49,246 nucleotides of DNA, taken from NCBI GenBank assembly GCA_002633005.1, contig NMRA01000021.1, positions 171,939-221,184 of the forward strand, read 5' to 3'. Under the pieces are notes generated by a model, which was given only the letters and a program-made list of their open reading frames with translations, was not told the DNA's origin and ran no database searches. The translations under genes were made by a program, and so were the position numbers. The DNA is from Phoronis australis (lineage: Eukaryota; Phoronida; Phoronidae). Below are positions 23,701 to 35,700 of this stretch, one piece after another. The stretch's first letter is position 1, and each line of letters begins with the position of its first letter.

Positions 23701-26700
23701 AATAGAATATCCTTCATGTTAGCGTAATTTATGTCAAAACCGAGGGTATGGCATTGACTGGGCTCCATTGTATAGGTAATATAACCACATGCTCATTTCC
23801 AGGAGACACAAGAGGCGAGTATGGCTCGTCTTGCTGCTGTCACAATACTGGCAACTGTGTGTAAGATGACATCGCACTCACAGGTGTTGGATCTCAACAT
23901 GAGAAAACTAATCCCCAAGATCAACGTTGAAATTATGTTGAAGAAGGAGTCAAGGTATGTTTTTGTTTGTTTTTGTAGATTATGTGTGTGCGTACACGTG
24001 CGTGTTAGCATTTTAACAAATATTGGCATCACATGATTAATATCACCATCACACGATTGCTTTGATATCACCATCCCATATCTGATGTCATATCACCATC
24101 AAATGATTGATGTAATATTGCCAGCATTTGGCTGATATAATATCACCATCACAGAATTGCTATGATATCACATTCGCATGATTCATACAGCATCACCATC
24201 ACATAATTATGACAGGTTGTAATTGATATTAAAACCATTATTACAGTAACACTGTGGTAAAAGTGGTGCCGTGTGTGTGGTGACCTAGACAGTACAAATA
24301 TAGTCTCAGATACCAGTTTTTTTCATTGTCCATGCATTGTGTTGGTAAGGATTTTGAATCTTCGCAGCACCCTTGGAAGCATTATTTGGAAAAGAACCTC
24401 TAGGAAAGTACTATATAATAGTGATTTCTTGTTGCTGTGTTTTGTTCGAATTTTTTAGGAATTTATTTTCTGAGTTTTAAATTGGAATTGTGCAACTACT
24501 CTGAAAATGGAGGTAACAGAAACAATCTTGCTAGCATCATGGCCGGTCACTGTGTGAAATTATTAAGCTACTTTGCTGAAAAATCCTTCGATAGTAGAGA
24601 TGTGATAAGAAAACTCACCATCTGGGACATCCTACCTTGAGTTAGCGACGTTTCACATTCATTTCCAGTTTGTCTCAAAGTGACTGGGGACGTGTGGTGA
24701 GTCTCTATCTTCAGGCTCAATGGACATGCCTGGAGTACGCCCTTGTCAATGACCTTGAGACGATGGGTGATACGGGCACGCTGGTGCAGCTGGCGCTGGA
24801 AACGTTCAACTTGACCTATCACGAGTGCACTCCTGTTGTTTTCAGGTGTCTCAAGCACCTGGTTGTTAAGGTGAGTAATGAGACGGTTTTGTAAAGCACT
24901 GAGTGAACCGTGCTGCCACCTAGCTGTGCAAGGAGACAATTCTACTTTGTGGTAAGTGGCCATGGGACATATGCTTCTTTTCATACAGGTGAATAGTGTT
25001 TTTTCCATGGAAGAAAAGCTTTTCAGCCTTGATAAAAGGAGTTTTAAATCTATGAGGGAAGGGTCTTGTGGTTTAAGCCCCTGCAGTGAATGTCTGACAA
25101 ATACGCCAGTTCTCGTTCTCAAAATATCTCGTGGCTTCTTGTTGTGCCTTGTTGTGCCTACTTGAGGATGATACTTTTTCTTGTTAATGTGTGGTTTGTC
25201 TTCTAAATGTGCAACTGTACTCTGAATGTAGTGCTCGACAACAAGTCGCACTTGGCAAAAATGCCATGTTGCGTAACAAAATGGATCTGAGGTCCCCAAA
25301 ACTTACGTCAAAACTTATGTCAAAATTATGAGGTAGTGCTGTACTCCATCTTGGAAACTTACACATTCTTCTTCGATATCTCCTGGTAAAAATATATGGC
25401 TCCATTCAATCTCCTTCCAACGAAGATAGAACACAGACGATTGCATACACTGGAGCCGCGTGTTTCACTTATCTTGCCCGATTTTTGTTGGACAATTCTG
25501 ACTTCCGTCTTTGTGATTTAAGGGCATGTTTGATGTGTGCTGACTGCTGAGGGTGGTAAATGCACTGATTTCACACAATGAGCGGAAGAATTATGAACCA
25601 AAGGTGTTAAATCTAGAAAAAGTGTTAATAATTTAAAGTTTGGAAGTCATTACAAACTTTGAAATGAATTTCGTGGAAATTATTGTCTGGCTTTGATACT
25701 TGCTGTAGCGACCTCGTGGCGACTTGGGATTTCTCCCAGGTCCCCAAACACAATCTGAGGTCGCATTGGCAACCTGCAGGTCACCAAATCAAGCACTGGA
25801 ATGGATGAATGAGTTTTGACAATGATCATCACAACTGTAAAAAAGCTCGGAGATGGATGAATGAACATTTGACAATGATCATCACAACACTGTTTAATGT
25901 TGATTTAAAAGTGAAAAGTGAACTAATAGATGCGATGTCTCTTGTTGCACCACAACTACTATGTTGACGTAAAAAAGTAAATCACATGTGAAATGCTAGC
26001 ACTGTTGTTGTGCAAATAATAGGTTATAGAAACCAGATGGATGTTTTAGGCTATATGAAGGTCTGCAGTCCATTATAACTATAGTTATCCCATAAATATG
26101 AGAATACGGGTGTTGTATACATCACGTTATCCACTGTGAAATACAGGAAAGTATCAGCCATCCGTATACAACGGTAGAGGTCGTATACACTTGTAGAGGC
26201 CGTATACAGTGGTAGAGGACATATACAACGGTATAAGCCATATTTCACGGTTGGTGAGCAGTCTTCTGATGGAGTAAATGCGCATGCACAACACCAAATT
26301 TGATTAAGGTCGTTCATTTGGGTTACCTTAAGCATTGATGCAAGGCGTTGTTCCTGAAAAAGCAGTTTTACTGCTCTAAAAACTGAAAAGATTTACCAAT
26401 GAACAATTCTGACGCACAGTGATCAGGCAGCTATTTTTATGCCTCGCTAGTTTTAATCTAGGTCATCATCAATAGGTCAAGCTAAATAGCGTCCCCCGAC
26501 CAACGAAATCAGCCAAAAATGCGATTCGAATTCAACAAAAATGTTTCGTTATGGATGCATACAGTATATCAACAGTATGAGCTAAGGTGTTTACAGGAAA
26601 TTGCGACCTATTATCAGATATGTGTGTTTACTGACACAATCACCTGCTCGCAGCGTTCCTCAACTCTGTCGCTGGTAACATAAAATCTACTTTTTGCGAT

Positions 26701-29700
26701 ACAGTCCTTAACTCAAGTTTCCACCACTATTTCTCAGTGTTGTGAGCAACACTGAGAAATGGTTCTATTACTATTTACAGTCCAGAAGCTAAGACACAAA
26801 AGTGGACTAAGAAAACTAAGCAATTCATCAAAGCTAAAACGCCTCACTACTGCACAACTTTTCAGGGAATGTTTCAATTTTTATATCTCCGGATAGATTG
26901 TTTCCAAGTTTCCGACAAACGTTTGATATTATTGAATGGTTCAGTGCTTTATTTTCAAAAGCTGTTGTTCAATTCTTTCAAAAATAAGCTTTTCGCTTAA
27001 CTGGCATGGGTACTGTACTTGGAATACATATGACATGACATGACAAGCCAAAGCACACACCGCGATGATGCAAATAAGTCCATATATATGGGATAAGTAG
27101 GTTATCCTACATACATAGGAATACTTCTGCAATATCCTATCTCGAATACATTTCATCTGCGAATGTCCCAACTCAACCTTCGGTCTCGGTGGGACATTCT
27201 CATATGAAATGAATTCTTGATAGGATATGGCAGTAGTATTGTTATGTATGTAGGGTAACCTATATTTATTTAATACAACATTAACAGTTAATTTTTACAT
27301 GTTGGAAGACCAAATTTGACCGTGAACTTGGTTCCTTTATAAGAGAGCTGTAAAAGAGGTAACAAGACTTGATTTTTGTCAATTGCAGTCACCATCAAGT
27401 ATGTATGAAATATTCTGCACTACGTAAATCTTTATTTAGCATGGTTGTACTTGACTACAGCTAAGTTGCTGCTAATACACTCCATTTATAAAATGATAAG
27501 CTCTATCACAGTCCAACAGGTGGCATTACCTGTCGTTCTGTTGTCTCACAACATCAGTGTCATGTATAAAGCTAAAATTAGATACAAGTATTCTTTCTCA
27601 ATTTCAATGGCAGAAAACAAAAAGCGAACATCAGTGACTTATTTGTCACAACTTAGGGTTGAGCTAGCCCTAATGGGAGGCTAAATATTAGACTCATTTT
27701 TAATAATTAGCACATCATTTTAAGCACAATATTTAAAGCACAATATTCAAAGCACAATATTCAAAGCACATTGTTTAAACCACAGTATTCAAACCATTAT
27801 TTAAAGGTGAATGGTAAAGGATTCATTTCTTTCATCGAGACATGTACACAGGTAGGCTGTACACAGGTAGGCTGTTGTCTGAAAGTTTGCGATATTGTTT
27901 CATGGCTCTTTCATTGTTATTCAATAGAGGTCACTTTCTTCCAGGCCTTTTAAGTTAAAGTTTAAACTTCACTAACCAATATACTGAAACTAATTGTTCA
28001 GGAATAAAAAAAACTGGTTTATTAAAATAGCTAATCTCTTTAACAAATTCCGTAGAGACATGACAGTACAGTGTGAAGAATGTCCAAATACTGAAAGATT
28101 CTCAAATGCCTGACACCAGCTCTTACCATACTGCCTGCCTCTTGAATGGAGTATTTTCTACACAAAGGCCATGCCCCACTTGTTTCACTCAAAAATATTT
28201 TTTCCAATTTTTGCAGTTCGATTACTTTACTGTTAATAATGGAAAATTAATCAAAAGTTGATCTATGACATCTACACAGTTCAAACCACGCTAGTGGTAA
28301 ATTGAAACTTTCTTACTATAATCTACATTTTTTGTGAAGAATTTGACATAATAGAATTTCACTTGTCAGCCATATCATCTGCTAAAATAAGCAAAGAATT
28401 TGTTTTTGTGTTATTTTAACTGGAGGTCAGGAAAACTCACATTTTGTAATATTCTTAATACTGTACTGTAAATTGCACTGCCAGTATTAAACTTGTTTAC
28501 ACCTCCTCTTTCACATGCCTAGAATGACGAATTACAGGAAATCCTTTTTCACCATGAATAAAGTGATTTTCCCACAGTCGTTTAGTTTTCGTTGCTCTGT
28601 AAAAAGGTCAATTGCACCTTGTCGATTATTGCATCTGAGAACAAGTAGGAGAATTGTAATTCCCTACTATTTTGCACAAATATTGTCAAAATTGCTGCAA
28701 GTAGTGGAGACTTCACCAAATGTTGTTTTGTGACATCTTAACACTACAAACTGCACTGTCTGTGGTAATAGACGAAAAGTTTGTTTGTATTTATTTTTCT
28801 AGAAAGTCTTTATGAAATAGAATGTCACTTGTCGGCCACACTTTCACACTTTGTGCTTAAGTGAAGAATTTCAGTAGAAGTAATTGCATAACCAATACCT
28901 TTTCCAGTAGTCTTTTGTTAGTAATGGTTATTAAAAATGTAACTAAAGAATAGTGCAACAGTGACAACTCTTAAGTCATTGTGCAGAATAGACAAATAGG
29001 AGCAACCATTGACCTACAAACCCTTGGTGGTTATTTTTGGCTTTGATTCGTGTTCAGAGCAGTGTACACTCCTTCTGGGGACTTAGTTTCCAGCACGGCA
29101 TACTTGTTTTCTGGGGCCCTCTGCTGTTCAAACTGTTGGCTGGGGGTCGTGTAGTAACCACCACACGACGCTTGGTCTAGCTCTAAATACACATTCTGAT
29201 CACGTTCCGACGCAGTGTCGTACGGTATTGTCTCGTATATGTTGTCGTAGGCTGGGTTGTCGTTGTGTAGACCTTTTGAATAGTTAGTGCTGTCGTACAT
29301 TGTCTGGTGTTGAGACAGATTCGGCGGAGACCTCACTTGAGATTTGGGTAGGTGTCGATGACTGCTCCTAATTTACGTAAATTCAAGTGGGTTAGAACTC
29401 ATTCTCTGAAATTGCTAACTAAAGTATTGTGCAAAATTTAGCAGATTTTTTGTAACAAATATGTTATATGTTAGAATTCAGTCAGAGTGACATATCTAGA
29501 CATGGAGACAATGAAGGAAATATCATAAAAGCACATTGTTCTGTAAAAAGTCATAAACTTATTTTAATATTTATAGCTCTAGGAGCATAGTTAACGAAAC
29601 TGCAATTGAAAAATTGACAAATGATTTGGCCTATTCGCTTACAATGTAGTCAATATTCCCAGTTGATTTTCTTGTAATGGCATTAGACAAACTTCATAAT

Positions 29701-32700
29701 TTTTTTAAATTAGGTATGTAGATTACAGTGTTTGAGTTGATCTTTTCCCACATTGGTCTTGCAAGTATTGTTATCGTACACTAGTCCTCACCTTGTACAG
29801 CATACGATGATCACGGCCACAACCACTAGGAGCACCACAGCGCCCCCTGCAGTTGCTCCTGCTATGACTGCCACTATAGAAGAAACAAGATCAGTTATGA
29901 TCAGTGCAATGTACAAACACGGTGGTTCAGCTTTCTCCTCTCAACATGGGTTGAAACTGTCTCACAAATCTTTTCATGACATTGTTATTCACAGTGACTA
30001 CTAGTAACTGTAATATATTATTAGCTTTCAAGTCAAGTTTTCAATGTTGGTGTTTCATGGGGCTTTGAGTCACATTTTTTGTACAATTTCTTTGTTAGTA
30101 TTAATATTAACTCGTGAAGTTCTTATTTAACAAGATTTTTTTTCTTTTCAAGTTCCAAGTTGTTAATGGTGAATGGACATACCATTTTCCATTGCTGTGC
30201 CCCCACTTTTTGAAGCATCATTTTTCGGAGTGGTGGGTAAAGTGGGAGGAGCTTTACTTGTCAGTACTGGTAGCAGAGTCTGTGATTGGTCGGTGGGTGG
30301 AGTTTGTTTAGTCCAGAGCTGTTGGTGGGTTGTCATCCTTGATCGTGTTGTCATTGAAGTTTTCACAGTGGATGACCGTGTAGCTGGGGATGTTTTCAGT
30401 CTACCTGTGGTCTTGGTTGACTGTGTCCATGCTGTCCAAGTTGGCATGGAGGCTGGATTTGATTTGGTAGGATGAGTCCATTCAGCCCAAAGGTGTGTTG
30501 GGCGAGTCCCATATGTGGAAGGCGGTGTATTGGATGGGGTCGATTTTGTAGATCGAGTACTTGGGTGAGTCCACATTGAGCTGTACCGAGGGGTGGTGGG
30601 TTCATTTGCTGTAGATGCTGAACAAGGCTCCGCTTTCCAACATTCAACTTCCATTGTCTTGTTAACCTTGTTTTCCCATGTGATTACTAAAAAAGAAATG
30701 GTCCCATTGGTTTGTAATGCAGTTTTTGGATAGCAACAGTGATGGTACAAATTTGAGACCTGGTCACGTAAATGTTACAAGCTGGTTAACAAGAATTTCA
30801 CCACGTCACGTGCCATGTTCAACACAACTGATGACGTCACGCAACTGTCAAAGTTCCATGTGTTTCATGTTATAATTTTACGTTACGGTTGATTTTTGAC
30901 AATTGCTTACTAGGAGTTTGACGCATGCTTGGCAACCATTGTGTTGTAATTATAATGTTTCAACGCGAGTAATATTGAGACTAATGTTACTATTAATGTT
31001 TTTTATAATTCAAAGTGTGCATTGTTATGATAATTTATGTTTCTGTAAAAAGCAGTTTATACTGTTCTGTAGAACTCACTTTGTTTGTAATTCAAGTTAG
31101 TTATGGTCATAAGCAATGGTCTGCATTGCTAATCTAGTATTTATAGTGTGACAAGAACTTATTAATAGGTCCGTGAAAATATGAAAACAACTCACGCTGT
31201 AATGCCAGCCATATTCCTCTATTCTTCGACCTCTTGGAACCGGTGACGTTAAGATGAAATGAGAGATAATTGGAAAGAAAATTGAGTGGCATATATGTGT
31301 GCAGTCGGCCACACTCGCGTGTCATTTTTGCTGTTGAGTTAGACCATGTGACACTCGACCACTTTAGGTGGTCGTCACATGAACCCTGTGACTCTCCTTG
31401 CTGCCCATGTGACTCCTGATATAAGTCAAAGTCCAGAACCGTAGTCTCAATGTAAACGTCGTTATCACGTGTCCACACCCAACAGTTGCAGACACTGCAC
31501 GACGCGTCGGAGCCGGTGAAGTATTTGTTGGGGTAACCCTTGGTCTTTAGGAACACCGATCGGTTAGTGGTCAGTTGAAAGTAGTTGCACAGCCGGCGTT
31601 TGTTGTTTTCTGAAAGATAGCCATGCCTGAGTCAGGCACCAGTCTCAATGTGATTGGTTGTAGGAGTATCCAACATTTGCTATAGAGAGCTTAGTTAAAT
31701 GCACTAGGTGGCACTAGTGAGACAATAGTCCCAGATGTAGGAATGCATGCATTGAGGTAGTCGTAAGCGAACACTGGGCCACGACAAGCTCTCTCATGCT
31801 TGTGATCACCCTTCTGATCATAAGACTATTCTGATAACAATGGGGGTTACATCTGCTTCACCAGGTGTTCGTCTGCTGTTATGCATAGATGTCACAATAC
31901 ATTCATGTAATTGTCGTCCATTACAGAATTTTGTTCGATAGATATCCAGTCAGGATGAAAATATTTGCAAAAAAGCTAACACTCTATTTTCTTGTTAACA
32001 AAAACATAAGATAGTGATCGTTCTGTATCTATAGTTTTCGCAAGTCACTCACTTGGTATGCAGTCGTAGTGAACATGGAGATATGTGTGCTGTGTTGAAC
32101 AAGGTGTCGCTAGACTTTCATTGGTCTTGATTTGACAACGCTGGCGTCCATTACACCTATCTCCCACGTACTCTGTGATGTCTTGGTTACAACTTCCGTC
32201 CAAGGATTCACACGAACTCTCGTTACCCACCAATGCACTAATGACAAATATTACGTCTTTTGTTTTTGTATCGCATTGGAGAACCTTCCATCCTGTTAGG
32301 TAGGGCGTCTGGCAGAAATGTCTTTCTACCCCTGCCAAATATAAAATCTACGGTATGGTAACTCTCGCCTTAATTTGCCCAAAAAATTACCAAAATTGAT
32401 AATTTTCCTTTTTTCAAAGACTGGTTAACTTGCTGCAAGTTATGGGAACATTTACCAAATGTTGTTTTATGCCATCTACGACAGTACACCCCATGCCAAT
32501 TATCTACTAAATTTCTTTAATCTTTATTTCTGTGGAGAAATTTGATAAAAAAAAAATTCACTCGGCTGTTTTTGTGCTTGTTAAGGTATACGTGTTACTG
32601 TATTGTTAAAGTTTTGAAGGGTGTACTGTGTGGTTTAGAAATGAAAAATAAGACCTCAAAGTAAACATGATTTTAGATTTTGAGTACGTATACCCCTTTT

Positions 32701-35700
32701 GAAATTTATGGAAAACAGAAATATGTTGGTGTTGGCTTTAGGAAAACATTGGGATATGGCAAACACCGTTTACTTGCGTAATTCTTGGCGCACTGTCGAA
32801 CTAGAGAAAGATCACTGGCATGTTTGAATGATTGGACAAGACGCATATAAAACACCAGACATTAACAGTGATGCACATCTAGGCTGCCCTTTTGAAGGTT
32901 TGTCTTTCCCCAAGCTCAAAAATCATTTTTTCAATCTGATATGAAAATAACTAATCGGGATCAATTTTTAGCAGCAACTGGTCTTACTTAAATTTGTTTA
33001 CACCGGAAATAAGTAAAATTGTGTGGCTTGTACCTTTAAGAGAATGCTTGGTGAAAAACTGACATAACAAGATGAAACAAGTGCATTGTAAGTCATAAAT
33101 TGCACTGATTTAATTGTTAAGGCTTCAAGGCATAGACCTGGACTTTTCCATGCTTGATAAGTGTATAAGTTCATAAAACTTGTATTATAATCAAAGGGGT
33201 ATCCCAGTGTCTCCCCGCTCCTTACATAGTACTATCAGTTCAGTTGCTGACATCAGACACAAAACAAATTGTTCCCTTTTTGCATTTTTTATTTTACAAA
33301 ATGGGCTTTTTTAAATAATCCAAATGTTCCAACTGACATTTTTATCATCCCATAAACTTGATTTCAGTTGAAACATTGTCCAAAGACTGGATGTAAAGAC
33401 CCATACAGCGCCATTTCAGAACAGGTCCAATCAAATTGGCTCCAATTCACATTGAAACTTACACAACTTTATCGGTCACACACACTGATGTTTTTGTCTC
33501 ACCTGGTATTTTCACCTCACTACCACTTCCTTCGATACTGTCCCCACTCCCACTACCACTGGAGAGACTGTCTGTAAACTGTCCTCTCACAAGGCAGACG
33601 TCTTCCTGACATAATAGCCAGAGGAAAATCAACTGACATGAAGGCAATTTCATTTTGTGCTCTTGTCTAGAACATTGTCTGCACCACCTCACATCTTTCC
33701 TACACCGCCTGTCTATGTTCTATGGTCCAGGTGTTTCTTGTGAAGTCCAAATACTTCATGTGTATGTTTTGCACTTGACCATACCTGTCTGTGCTCTTGT
33801 TTGGCTGAGGTGATTACATAAGACTACACCACCCCATTGTTGAGTGTGGGCTACCCTTTGAAGGCCCTGTTTAGAGCCTTTTCTGCAGGCTAGTGATCAA
33901 TGAGTAGAAGAGTCATTTCGGAATTGTTATTGAAACACTCAAGAGATGAAAACCATGTGAACATATTTCTTTTTTTCTTACTATTGTGCATGATGTTATG
34001 TGAACTTATGAAGATAAATAGATAATCGTTTTTGAGTAAAGATTATAATTACTTCTATTGTGTGCAACACATTTTGCATTATATTAATTATACAGTTATT
34101 TAATTATAATATAATTATTATCACGCAATTGTTATTACGTTATTATTCTTAGTAGTCAATATACCTTGAGTAGTGTATTACTTAGTATATGGCCTAAAGG
34201 AATAAAAAGTTGCAAAGCCACAGCAATACATAAGATTTCAGTTTATTTTATACACAAGTTTTTTTGATATTACCATTAAAGAACCTAAGCTCCACTGTCC
34301 ACTCCAATTAGTGCATTGCATATTTCCGGGCATTTCAGTTTCTGTCAGTGTATATATTTCGCATTCTTTTTAGCTTGAAGATGAGGCGCTAGTCTCCACT
34401 GTCTTCGACGTAGCTTGGAAGAAAACATTGGAATGTTCTGGTAGCACATTCTCATTTTGGACAGCTCTCGAGTGCTTTATTGATCTCATTTTTCAACCAA
34501 AGTTTCTCATCCCTCAGTCGTGTGGTCAGGAGATTTATCAACAGGTCCATGAGGTATGCTACATCGCTGTAAAAATATCTCTTGAAATTAAACGATATTT
34601 CCAATTTAAAAGGTCGAATTTTTCACTATTCTTTGATTCCACCACTGGTGCTAATGATAGCTGATCTGTATTTTGAACTTCATGATAAGTTAACCCAAGG
34701 CAAAGTTTAGCTCTGTTTTTGTATTGGTTCTCTTTTACAGTGTGCTTCAAGTCTGCTCCGTTATGGTGTGGAAAAGATGGGTGTGGCCAATATGCTAATG
34801 AAGCATCTGGTGCAGTTTTGGTTGGTTGGTGATAACATTAAGCATGCGAGTGGCTACATGGATGTGTTGATTGAAGCTTGCACATTTGGCGCTGTGAAAA
34901 AGCGAAGGTATCTTTTGATTTTTTTAGCCCGAAAAGATTATATAACTAGTTTCTGCCCAAGTTTGTTTCTGAAAACTTGACTTTCGTATCATTGCATGAT
35001 TTATGAATATTAAATTGATAAAAGCCTTAAGGCTTCCTACGTTACCAAGGATTAAATTTCTTGAATAATTTAAAGTACTAATTGTTGACCCATAGAATAT
35101 ACAATTTTAAATTCTCCATGGTGATCACATAATCTTATTATATGAACACATATATTGTCCAGATGTTCGTAATCGTGTGACCGCGTTTTATCAAAGAAAT
35201 TTGAATTTTTCACTCAGATCACCGTAATTTCCTCAAACACAATTTTCACACACTTGCAAATTCTGTTTCTTTATTGTACTGTTTGCATGTTCGTGGTTTT
35301 CTTGTAAAGCTTAGTCTTTTTGGTCTTAGAACGACCCTCGCAAAAATGAAGATGTCAGCATTTCTTGAACAACAAAGGGAAATCTAGATTTTGTAGCCAA
35401 GCTCTCAGGCTAAAAGAACTTGACATGAGTTTGTGGCTAATATAATTATGAAACAGAATTTGCAAGTTAGATGCAAAAATCCTTCCTTTTGTGTATATAA
35501 TAGTATTCTGTGATCATTTATTTTGTAGAAAAGTAATCAGTTCTTTAAACTAGTAAAATGACATTTTGGCAATTATTTATGTGCGAAATAAGTGGAGAAT
35601 TTTCGTAAGTCGGATATGTGTGTGGGAAAGGATAAGAAATTAATTTGTTGACTAACTACAGTAAAAATTCTTCAGTTTGGGACAATGTCTATGATTTGGG

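Larger units (their letters stand above)
24871..29030. other. First part of TARBP1 intron 11, no further gene
   Basis: Intron 11 runs from 24871 to 34373 (9.5 kb), far longer than the others. Before the nested lectin gene it contains only repeats (listed separately) and AT-rich sequence. A 243-codon minus-strand frame at 24568-25299 is the antisense of exon 11 and its flank and is not supported. Confidence 0.6.

Noticed and set aside
24020-24205. CRISPR-like regular repeats
   Set aside because: Degenerate, irregular spacing and no unique spacers; a minisatellite in a eukaryotic intron.
24568-25299. 243-codon minus-strand open frame
   Set aside because: It is the antisense of TARBP1 exon 11 plus flanking intron. 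The + strand exon has matching phase, splice sites and family similarity, and the minus frame has none.
30173-30475. 100-codon + strand frame (antisense of mucin stalk)
   Set aside because: Arises from the biased composition of the Thr/Pro exon on the minus strand, which is anchored by splice phases on both sides.
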